The notes beneath the pieces were generated by a model. It was not told the DNA's origin and made no database searches. It saw only the letters and a list, made by a program, of their open reading frames with translations. Shown here one piece after another: positions 6,911 through 12,773 of a stretch of 15,245 nucleotides of DNA (position 1 is its first letter; every line of letters begins with the position of its first letter). The translations under genes were made by a program, and so were the position numbers. The stretch is from an uncultured Clostridia bacterium (GTDB lineage: Bacteria; Bacillota; Clostridia; Christensenellales; UBA1242), in contig CAKVOF010000029.1 of assembly GCA_934778125.1 (NCBI GenBank), positions 1 through 15,245 on the forward strand, in the 5' to 3' direction.

Positions 6911-6930
6911 GTGAAGTGGTCTGCACTTAT
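6907..6930. promoter_or_regulatory. Candidate operator between HTH and SLOG genes
   Basis: ATAAGTG (6907-6913) and CACTTAT (6924-6930) form a perfect 7-bp inverted repeat with a 10-base spacer. The right half lies in CTGCACTTAT, which recurs exactly at 6976-6985. A second inverted pair, CTTCACTT (6871-6878) and AAGTGAAG (6909-6916), shares the left arm. The site overlaps the regulator's -35 box and abuts the -35 box of the SLOG gene, as expected for a repressor site serving both. Confidence 0.5.
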
Positions 6931-6932
6931 TG

Positions 6933-6961
6933 TTGACTTTTTTGTTAAAATTTATTACTAT
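6933..6961 (+). promoter_or_regulatory. Promoter of the SLOG gene
   Basis: TTGACT (6933-6938), exactly 17 bases, TACTAT (6956-6961). A start near 6968 leaves about 28 bases before the GTG start codon and would place the downstream CTGCACTTAT copy inside the leader. Confidence 0.65.
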
Positions 6962-6995
6962 ATAGGTGTCGCACACTGCACTTATGGAGGTTTAT

Positions 6996-7502
6996 GTGTC
7001 TACTATGGAATTGATATGCTGTTTTACAGGTCACAGACCAACCCAATTACCCTGGCAATATGATGAGTCAGGAATAAGGTATTGGGCTTTTAAGCGTAGA
7101 TTTAGGAAAGCAATTATCTCAAGCATTGAAGAAGGCTACAAGCACTTTATTTCTGGTATGGCTCTTGGTGTTGATATGATTGCCGCTGAGATTGTTCTTG
7201 AATTAAAAGCAACCTACCCTGACATCATTTTAGAATGTGCTTTGCCTTGTATAAATCAAACTGCCAAATGGAATGATGAAAGTATAATGAGATACCAAAA
7301 CATTTTGAGCCTTGCTGATAAGGTTACAACTGTCTCGGATACCCTTTATTTCAATGGCTGTATGGCAAAGCGCAATAAGTATATGATTGATCACTCTAAT
7401 CGTGTAATTGCTGTTTATAATGGAAAAAAGTCTGGTGGGACTTACCAGACAATCAATATGGCGAAAATTGCAAACAAGGAAGTAGTTATTGTTAAACCTT
7501 AA
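6996..7502 (+). CDS. SLOG-fold protein, YpsA/DUF1273-like
   Basis: I choose the GTG at 6996 (168 aa) because GGAGG ends 5 bases before it; the in-frame GTG at 6966 lies at or before the transcription start, and the ATG at 7005 is 14 bases from GGAGG. The protein shows the Rossmann-like SLOG pattern: TGHRP (11-15), ISGMALGVDMIAAE (52-65), a central CALPCINQTAKW strand-turn, and SGGT (146-149) near the C-terminus before a final VVIV strand. SLOG domains bind nucleotides or their derivatives; in this subfamily the ligand is not established. Related proteins occur on chromosomes (YpsA) and often on phage and plasmid elements. Here it pairs with a divergent Cro-like regulator and overlaps the convergent 109-aa gene by 4 bases. 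Base composition looks less AT-rich than the neighbouring chromosomal genes, consistent with acquisition. Confidence 0.88.
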   Translation: MSTMELICCFTGHRPTQLPWQYDESGIRYWAFKRRFRKAIISSIEEGYKHFISGMALGVDMIAAEIVLELKATYPDIILECALPCINQTAKWNDESIMRYQNILSLADKVTTVSDTLYFNGCMAKRNKYMIDHSNRVIAVYNGKKSGGTYQTINMAKIANKEVVIVKP

Positions 7503-7828
7503 CAATAAACTCTTTGTTGTGATAATTGCAATGCAACCATTCTAAATCCATAATTTAATTTTTTTCTTTGAAGTCCTTCGCACAAGTTTATAATGGCTCT
7601 GTGAAGGCATTTTTTATTTACTTTATCTGATACTATTTCTTTATCAAAACTATAATCATAATTGTTTCTATGGTTTGAAATTCTCATTGATTTCATAAAC
7701 CCGTCAGAGTGAATATATAGATATAATGACTCCGACTTACTGCTTTTTGTTAATTCAAATGTAAATCCATAATAGTTTCTTACAACTTCTCTTGCCATTG
7801 CTTCAACTTTGTTATATTCAATAATCAT
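7499..7828 (-). CDS. 109-aa protein of unknown function
   Basis: I do not recognise a family. The gene is supported by a very good ribosome site (AGGAGGG, 8 bases before the ATG) and a plausible promoter. The protein is a small mixed alpha/beta chain with many aromatic residues (NYYGFTFEL, YLYIHSDGF, NYDYSF), a basic centre, and a helical C-terminal half (KKCLHRAIINLCEGLQRKK). No membrane segment, signal peptide or catalytic motif is evident. It converges on the SLOG gene and the two stop codons share the palindrome TTAA (7499-7502), so the transcripts must overlap at their 3' ends. The position suggests it belongs to the same accessory cassette. Confidence 0.75.
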   Translation of the reverse strand: MIIEYNKVEAMAREVVRNYYGFTFELTKSSKSESLYLYIHSDGFMKSMRISNHRNNYDYSFDKEIVSDKVNKKCLHRAIINLCEGLQRKKLNYGFRMVALQLSQQRVYC

Positions 7829-7848
7829 CTATACTTCCCTCCTAGTTT

Positions 7849-7877
7849 ACTATATGATAGCAAACTTGAACGCCCAA
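7849..7877 (-). promoter_or_regulatory. Promoter of the 109-aa gene
   Basis: On the minus strand TTGGGC (7877-7872), 17 bases, TATAGT (7854-7849), with a start near 7842. The -10 box partly overlaps a small inverted repeat CTAT-ATG-ATAG (7850-7860), a possible protein-binding site. Phased A-tracts lie directly upstream (7897 onward). Confidence 0.5.
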
Positions 7878-7896
7878 AAAACGGATTTCAAATATA

Positions 7897-8016
7897 TTTT
7901 TTGATTATTTTTGATTATTTTTGATTTCTTTGATTTTTCTTTTGATTGTTTGATTATTTATTTTGATTTTGCGACTAGGTTTGATTTTTTCTTAATTTCC
8001 TAAATAATCAAAAAAA
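7897..8016. repeat. Phased T-tract/GATT repeats, probable curved DNA
   Basis: Three tandem 10-base units (TTTTTGATTA, TTTTTGATTA, TTTTTGATTT) run from 7898 to 7927, and further TTTGATT copies continue to about 7990 at less regular spacing (GATT at 7932, 7944, 7952, 7965, 7983). An exact inverted copy, AATAATCAAAAA, lies at 8003-8014. T-tracts repeating every 10 bp favour intrinsic curvature. No gene is seen between 7829 and the tRNA. Confidence 0.75.
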
Positions 8017-8090
8017 GTGGACTACCCGTGGCACTCCAAATAAGACTCAATTTGCTGAAAATGGCAAATAATATATAAATTTTAGAAATA

Positions 8091-8137
8091 AAAAAATCGC
8101 TGAAACCCTTGATTTTACGGGCTATTCAGCGATTTTA
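8091..8137 (-). terminator. Terminator of the tmRNA-tRNA-Gly transcript
   Basis: AAATCGCTGAA and TTCAGCGATTT form a perfect 11-bp stem with a further CCC/GGG pair inside; on the minus strand seven T bases follow. It lies about 40 bases beyond the tRNA-Gly 3' end. Confidence 0.92.
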
Positions 8138-8177
8138 TAATTGTTGTAAGGAAATAAGACTTTTCTTACAACACACT

Positions 8178-8251
8178 TGGAGCAAGTAGCGGGAATCGAA
8201 CCCGCAACTAATGCTTGGGAAGCACTCGTTTTGCCACTAAACTATACCTGC
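8178..8251 (-). tRNA. tRNA-Gly, anticodon CCC
   Basis: The 74-nt cloverleaf has acceptor arms GCAGGTA/TACTTGC, the T-arm GCGGGTTCGATTCCCGC, and the anticodon loop TTCCCAA giving CCC, which reads the glycine codon GGG. The discriminator base is U and the CCA tail is encoded. It starts one base after the CCA of the tmRNA, so both are almost certainly cut from one precursor. CCC is a rarely needed glycine anticodon in such an AT-rich genome. Confidence 0.95.
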
Positions 8252-8252
8252 T

Positions 8253-8606
8253 TGGTGGAAGCGGTGGGAGTTGAACCCACTTCCAAAATAGATTCCACTA
8301 ATTTTTCTACGCGTTTAGTTGAGTGAAAAATTTAATTTTTAAATCACCACCCAACAGCAATTTAAAAACGGTTTTGCTAAATTTCTTTTGCATTCCCGCA
8401 AACTTGAATGCAAAATATTCTATTTATATGACGTTTAAATCTCAGCCAATAGAAGAAACTGAGTTAAACGGCTGTTAAGCACTTAGGCAACAGCTTTTAA
8501 TTCGCTATTTTCAGCATTTAAATTTAAGTTTTTCGTTTTAAGGTAGACGAAACCTACCACGCGCTAAATTAGCCTAACCCTATTCTGTCGAAACCATTAC
8601 GCCCCC
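8253..8606 (-). ncRNA. ssrA: Transfer-messenger RNA (tmRNA)
   Basis: tmRNA acts with SmpB to free ribosomes stalled on mRNAs lacking a stop codon and adds a degradation tag to the unfinished protein. The 354-nt RNA begins GGGGGCGTAATGGTTTCGACAG, and its first 7 bases pair with CGCTTCC before ACCA at the 3' end. The T-arm (GTGGGTTCAACTCCCAC) is complete. The tag frame ends at the TAA at 8485-8483 and reads backwards as ...NAENSELKAVA, probably preceded by KNLNL; the resume codon is not certain from sequence alone. The tag ends AVA where many Firmicutes tags end in ALAA or AVAA. It is one-piece (not permuted). It lies 150 bases downstream of smpB. Confidence 0.97.
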
Positions 8607-8611
8607 ATAGT

Positions 8612-8640
8612 GATATAATTAAAACACGAGAATAAAACAA
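8612..8640 (-). promoter_or_regulatory. Possible proximal tmRNA promoter
   Basis: On the minus strand TTGTTT (8640-8635), 17 bases, TATATC (8617-8612), placing the start at or next to the mature 5' G at 8606. It is weaker than the distal promoter. Confidence 0.4.
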
Positions 8641-8710
8641 AATTTAATAATTTTAAAAAGGATTATCTCACAAATTATAAAATCAAAAAATCAATTATTC
8701 TCATACTAAC

Positions 8711-8739
8711 ATTATATCATAAATTGGCTATAAATGCAA
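8711..8739 (-). promoter_or_regulatory. Main tmRNA promoter
   Basis: On the minus strand TTGCAT (8739-8734), 17 bases, perfect TATAAT (8716-8711). A start near 8704 would give a precursor with about 98 extra 5' bases to be removed by RNase P. It begins 18 bases after the end of smpB. Confidence 0.75.
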
Positions 8740-8756
8740 TACATAATAACATTAAA

Positions 8757-9224
8757 CTAATAGTTTGAGTTATATCTTTTAACTTCCCTTTCCGTTTCTC
8801 GTTTAATATCTTTTTCCTTTAAAGATTCTTTTTTATCATAAGTGTGTTTTCCACGAACTAAGCCAACTTCAACCTTCACATATTTGCCATTGAAATATAA
8901 CTTAAGCGGAACAAGTGTTATACCTTTTTCTTTTACTTTTGCAAGCAACTTTAAAATTTCAGACTTTTTTAGCAATAATTTACGCTCTTTTTTCTCATCA
9001 CTAACATCTAGTGAATCATACTCAAATCTTTTAATAAACATATTTTTAAGAATCACTTCGTTATTTTGAGTGATAGATATGAACGAGTCTTTTAAGTTGC
9101 AGTTACCCGCTTTAACAGATTTTATTTCCGAACCAACCAACGCAATTCCCGCTTCAATTGTGTCAAGAACTTCATAATCAAAAAATGCTTTTCTATTATT
9201 AACAATTACTTTTATATTTCCCAT
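8757..9224 (-). CDS. smpB: tmRNA-binding protein SmpB
   Basis: SmpB binds the tRNA-like part of tmRNA and brings it to the empty A site of stalled ribosomes. The 155-aa length is typical. Family signatures are present: GIALVGSEIKSVKAGNCNLKDSF (25-47), KKERKLLLKKSEI (77-89) and GKHTYDKKESLKEKD (124-138), followed by the basic C-terminal tail that lies in the mRNA channel. No ribosome site precedes the ATG; instead a -10 box ends exactly 6 bases before it, so the mRNA is probably leaderless. It sits between rnr and ssrA, a common arrangement in Firmicutes. Confidence 0.98.
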   Translation of the reverse strand: MGNIKVIVNNRKAFFDYEVLDTIEAGIALVGSEIKSVKAGNCNLKDSFISITQNNEVILKNMFIKRFEYDSLDVSDEKKERKLLLKKSEILKLLAKVKEKGITLVPLKLYFNGKYVKVEVGLVRGKHTYDKKESLKEKDIKRETEREVKRYNSNY

Positions 9225-9230
9225 AGAGTA

Positions 9231-9259
9231 ATAATATCACTTTTATTTCAATTTTGCAA
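9231..9259 (-). promoter_or_regulatory. smpB promoter, leaderless type
   Basis: On the minus strand TTGCAA (9259-9254), 17 bases, TATTAT (9236-9231), then 6 bases to the ATG at 9224. The predicted first transcribed base is the A of the start codon. The boxes are identical to those of the coiled-coil gene. Confidence 0.6.
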
Positions 9260-9262
9260 TCC

Positions 9263-9293
9263 AAAAAAGCAGTTAATATAAAATTTAACTACT
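9263..9293 (-). terminator. rnr terminator
   Basis: AGTAGTTAA (9293-9285) pairs with TTAACTGCT (9276-9268) across an 8-base loop, and T bases follow on the minus strand. It lies just before the smpB promoter, separating the two transcription units. An alternative AACTA/TAGTT pairing upstream could compete with it. The rest of the gap back to rnr (9294-9487) holds no gene or motif I can see. Confidence 0.7.
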
Positions 9294-9487
9294 TTAATAT
9301 AAAATAGTTGATTTATGAAAACGCTATATTTCACACTATTTTCACTTTTGCATAGCATAAAACTGGTTATCATTCACCCATAATTTAATTCAATTCACCT
9401 AGGTTCATTATAAATTTCAAAAACGAAATTAACATAAAACTTTTAATCATTTTTAACGATAATTTATAAAACCTTTGATCAACACAA

Positions 9488-11701
9488 TTAAGCCAATGTG
9501 AAATTAATCCTTCTTGTTTGTGTGTCCACACTAATCACTTTAACCCTAACTTTTTTACCAAGATAGTATTTATCTGTTGCACCTTTTAATTGTTGATGTT
9601 CTTCTTCAAACACATAACCGCCACCTGGTAAATCGTAAAAATCAATCATACCTTCCACGGTGTTATCAAGTGCCACAAAACACCCGAAAGAAGTAACTCC
9701 ACTAACCACCGCATCATACTCTTCCAATATTTTATCCTTCATATAAAATGCTTTATATAAGTCATCAACATCTCTTTCAACTTTATCGGCTATAACCTCT
9801 CTTGCTGATGATTGATTTGCACTAGCGCTCACAAAGTGCTTTATTTCTATCAACTTATTTCCACTCAACTCACCATGCAAATAATCCTTAATTATTCTAT
9901 GAATTGTTAGATCTGGGTATCTTCTAATTGGAGAAGTGAAATGGCAATAGAATGTGCTCGCAAGCCCAAAGTGGCCTAGGCAAATAGGGCTATATTTAGC
10001 CTTTTGCATAGAACGCAAACATATTTTATTAACCGCATATTCACAGTCTTTTCCATCAATGTCTTTTAAAATCGTTTGAATATCTTTTGGAGTTACCTTG
10101 TTTGGATTCACATGAGTAACAACCCCTAATGTGTTAGCGTATTTAATGAATTTGTCCATTTTTTCACCATCTGGTGTTTCATGAATACGATAAACAAATG
10201 GGATTCTATTTTTGCAAAAATGCTCAGCAATAACTTCGTTTGCAGCCACCATAAAAGCTTCAATAAGCTTATGGCTTTCATCTTGCATTTTCTTTTGAAT
10301 ATCTATAACTTTTCCAAGGTCGTTTGTTGTGATTTCAACTTCTGGAATTTTAAATTCGATTCCGCCATTCACATCGCGCAACTTAAACAATTGTTTAGCT
10401 AAAATATTCATATCTTGCAACATTTTAGCAAATTTTTTGTTTTTATCTACTGTTTCTTTATCATTTTCTAAAATTTTTTGCACTTCAGTGTATGTGAAAC
10501 GCTTAGCAGATTTAATAATGCTCTCATAAAGATTAAACCCAAGCACTTTTGCATTTTCATCGTATTCAATAAAAACAGACAAAGCAAGTCTATTTTCATT
10601 TTCATTAAGTGAACAAATTCCGTTGCTAAGTTCTCTTGGAAGCATAGGTAAAACTAACCCTGGGAAATACACACTCGTAGCCCTTTTAAATGCCTCTTTA
10701 TCAAACACATTGTTGTATTTAACATATTCACCAACATCAGCAATGTGAACACCAAGCACCCTATTCCCATCTTTATTTATAGAAAGAGACACCGCATCAT
10801 CAAGGTCTCTACTATCTTCACCATCAATGGTAAAGCAAATTTCGTTTGTGAAGTTATATCTATTAGGATAATCTTTTAGCTTAATTTCAGTTGGTACCTT
10901 TTCCGCTTCTTCCCTAACATTTTTAGGAAAATTCTCATAAAGCTCGTAAGATCGGATTAACGCCAAAACTTCCGTTTCAATCACATCTGGAGCTCCCAAC
11001 ACTTCCACAACCACCCCTTCAGGGCTTTTCTTATTCGCAAAATATCTTTCAATCTTACACACAACTTTATCGCCATTGTTAGCCCCTAGAACCTTATTAA
11101 TAGGAACTAAGATATTTGCACCAAACTTAACATCATCTGGCATAACATAGGCATTTTTCTTGCCTAATTGAATCTTACCAACAATAACATTTGTGTTTCT
11201 TTGAAGGATTTGAATAACTTTCCCTTCAAGCCTTCTTGAGCCATTGCGTTTTACTTCCACAACCACTCTATCGTTATTCATAGCACCTTTTAATTCTTTT
11301 TCAGAGACAAATATATCTTGAATCGTTTTATCATCGGGAAGCAAAAATCCATAGCCACCGCTAGTGCCTTGCAAAATTCCTTCCACTCTATATAAATTCT
11401 TTTTCGAATTTGCCTTTTTATCTTTTCTATTTAAGATTAAATGCGCTTCCTCTATAGCATTTTTAGTATCAATTGCAGAAACTTTTAAATCAGCGTTTGC
11501 CTCCTCACTAAGTTGAACTGGATCAATTGGTGAATTTTTTAATATTATTTTTTTATCTTTTATCAGTTCATCAAGTGCTGATTTCATCTCGTTATATGGC
11601 TTGTTGTTTAAAACACAAAGCTGAAAAACAACAAAATCATAATCAAGCTCATCTAGTTTATTGTTCTTAATCTGAAACTCTATTCTTTCTAAATCTTCCA
11701 T
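9488..11701 (-). CDS. rnr: Ribonuclease R, 3'-5' exoribonuclease
   Basis: RNase R degrades structured RNA from the 3' end and, with SmpB and tmRNA, clears defective mRNAs in trans-translation. The 737-aa protein has a winged-helix N-terminus (about 15-95), two cold-shock-like domains (about 103-240, with SGGYGFLLPDD at 114-124), the RNB catalytic domain with TIDGEDSRDLDDA (291-303) holding the metal-binding Asp cluster, HIADVGEYV (319-327) and TSPIRRYPDL near the active site, and a C-terminal S1 domain from about 655. It ends directly after S1 and lacks the long Lys-rich tail of the E. coli enzyme. AAAGG lies 7 bases before the ATG. It has its own promoter after the secG terminator. Confidence 0.98.
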   Translation of the reverse strand: MEDLERIEFQIKNNKLDELDYDFVVFQLCVLNNKPYNEMKSALDELIKDKKIILKNSPIDPVQLSEEANADLKVSAIDTKNAIEEAHLILNRKDKKANSKKNLYRVEGILQGTSGGYGFLLPDDKTIQDIFVSEKELKGAMNNDRVVVEVKRNGSRRLEGKVIQILQRNTNVIVGKIQLGKKNAYVMPDDVKFGANILVPINKVLGANNGDKVVCKIERYFANKKSPEGVVVEVLGAPDVIETEVLALIRSYELYENFPKNVREEAEKVPTEIKLKDYPNRYNFTNEICFTIDGEDSRDLDDAVSLSINKDGNRVLGVHIADVGEYVKYNNVFDKEAFKRATSVYFPGLVLPMLPRELSNGICSLNENENRLALSVFIEYDENAKVLGFNLYESIIKSAKRFTYTEVQKILENDKETVDKNKKFAKMLQDMNILAKQLFKLRDVNGGIEFKIPEVEITTNDLGKVIDIQKKMQDESHKLIEAFMVAANEVIAEHFCKNRIPFVYRIHETPDGEKMDKFIKYANTLGVVTHVNPNKVTPKDIQTILKDIDGKDCEYAVNKICLRSMQKAKYSPICLGHFGLASTFYCHFTSPIRRYPDLTIHRIIKDYLHGELSGNKLIEIKHFVSASANQSSAREVIADKVERDVDDLYKAFYMKDKILEEYDAVVSGVTSFGCFVALDNTVEGMIDFYDLPGGGYVFEEEHQQLKGATDKYYLGKKVRVKVISVDTQTRRINFTLA

Positions 11702-11737
11702 AGTTAAACCTTTTAAACATATATATAAACAATGAAT

Positions 11738-11766
11738 ATTATAACAAAAAAAAATACAATATTAAA
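11738..11766 (-). promoter_or_regulatory. rnr promoter
   Basis: On the minus strand a perfect TATAAT (11743-11738) follows TTTAAT (11766-11761) by 17 bases. The -35 box is weak. A start near 11731 gives a 30-base leader. Confidence 0.5.
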
Positions 11767-11805
11767 ACTAATTATTATATGTTTGTTATCAATTTTTCAA
11801 ATTGC

Positions 11806-11838
11806 AAAAAAAATTTGCACTAAAATGTGCAAATTTTT
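11806..11838 (-). terminator. secG terminator
   Basis: AAAAATTTGCAC and GTGCAAATTTTT form a 12-bp stem with a 6-base loop; T bases follow on the minus strand. The stem starts inside the secG stop codon, an extremely tight junction. Confidence 0.88.
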
Positions 11839-12151
11839 ATGCGTGTGGATTATAAATTCTTACTGAAACAAAATACAAAATTGTGAAAATAGCAAGCAAC
11901 ACAATACAAGTAATTATAACCTTTTGTAATCTACCCTCTTTTGTTGATGCTTTATTTTTCATATAATAACTATCAAAATTTTGACCAGTGATCGCATTGC
12001 TTCCTTCTTCAGTTTTAGCTGGTTGCAAAATAATAGCAATTAAAATTCCTAGCGCACAAAGTGAAATCAAAACTAATAAAACAGTTTGAATAATTGGGAA
12101 TGAAGATGTAACCCAGTTAGGAAGTGTTCCTTCTAATAATCTATTAAACAT
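11837..12151 (-). CDS. secG: Protein translocase subunit SecG
   Basis: SecG is the small accessory subunit of the SecYEG channel and assists SecA-driven export. The 104-aa protein has two membrane helices (about 19-43 and 78-99) joined by a loop with the conserved AKTEEGSNAITG (50-61). The longer N-terminal extension (MFNRLLEGTLPNWVTSSF) is unusual but not unique. AAGGAG lies 5 bases before the ATG. It has its own promoter and terminator, so it is a single-gene unit upstream of rnr, the usual Firmicutes neighbourhood. Confidence 0.95.
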   Translation of the reverse strand: MFNRLLEGTLPNWVTSSFPIIQTVLLVLISLCALGILIAIILQPAKTEEGSNAITGQNFDSYYMKNKASTKEGRLQKVIITCIVLLAIFTILYFVSVRIYNPHA

Positions 12152-12177
12152 AAAAACTCCTTATAAATGCGTGAATA

Positions 12178-12206
12178 AGTATATCATAGAAAAATAACTA
12201 TGTAAA
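12178..12206 (-). promoter_or_regulatory. secG promoter
   Basis: On the minus strand TTTACA (12206-12201), 17 bases, TATACT (12183-12178). A start near 12171 gives a 20-base leader that carries the ribosome site. Confidence 0.65.
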
Positions 12207-12358
12207 GATAATTTTAATAATTTAAAATTTAAAACCAAAAGAATAACATATTTTAACAATTAAACCATAATATTATTCGCACTGTTTAAATAAAAATCAA
12301 AACATAAAAACTAATCTTGTAATGTTTAAAAATATCGTGTTTAAATTAAATATTTGGT

Positions 12359-12607
12359 TTAACTTACCAAAAAACAATATAAAACTAAAAGCCCTAACGA
12401 AAATATTCCAAACCAAAAAGCAGTCCAGTTATGAATCATACTCCCATCACCTTTACCTTGGCTCTTCATAGCAATAGCAAGCAAAAGCAAAGTGACCACA
12501 ACTAATACTCCAATAACCGCTCCTTTAACAGTTGAAGAAGCATCTCTTATAACTTTGTTATAAAAATTTGTCCATAATTCGGCAATGGCACCAAGTAAAT
12601 AATTCAT
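12359..12607 (-). CDS. Small two-helix membrane protein, unknown
   Basis: The 82-aa protein has an amphipathic N-terminus (LGAIAELWTNFYNKVIRD), a strongly hydrophobic helix at about 28-47, a short polar loop (KSQGKGDGSMIHN) and a second helix at about 61-81. I do not recognise a family. An AGGGA ribosome site 6 bases before the ATG and a good promoter make it a credible gene. It sits between gpmI and secG. The next 207 bases towards secG are AT-rich with no gene; only weak TTTAAA-type hairpins follow its stop. A link with the Sec machinery is possible from position alone but not shown. Confidence 0.8.
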   Translation of the reverse strand: MNYLLGAIAELWTNFYNKVIRDASSTVKGAVIGVLVVVTLLLLAIAMKSQGKGDGSMIHNWTAFWFGIFSLGLLVLYCFLVS

Positions 12608-12643
12608 ACTCTATCCCTAAAATTAAAACTTAATATACTATAT

Positions 12644-12672
12644 ATAATATCAAATATTTTGATTTATTTCAA
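12644..12672 (-). promoter_or_regulatory. Promoter of the small membrane gene
   Basis: On the minus strand TTGAAA (12672-12667), 17 bases, TATTAT (12649-12644). A start near 12637 gives a 30-base leader. No clear terminator was found between gpmI and this site, so readthrough is possible. Confidence 0.6.
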
Positions 12673-12773
12673 GATAATTACTATTAATAAACCAAAATTA
12701 TTAAGCAATCTCATGTCAAACTTAAATTCAAGATTATGAATTATATGTCCTATTTAAACTAGCTAACCAACTA

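Noticed and set aside
7230..7505. Minus-strand frame of 91 codons opposite the SLOG gene
   Set aside because: Antisense to a well-supported gene and overlaps the end of the 109-aa gene; no ribosome site.
7898..7990. CRISPR-like array
   Set aside because: The units are 10 bases long with no unique spacers, unlike CRISPR repeats.
8178..8251. att-site duplication of tRNA-Gly
   Set aside because: No second copy of the tRNA 3' segment was found in the window, so integration here is not proven.
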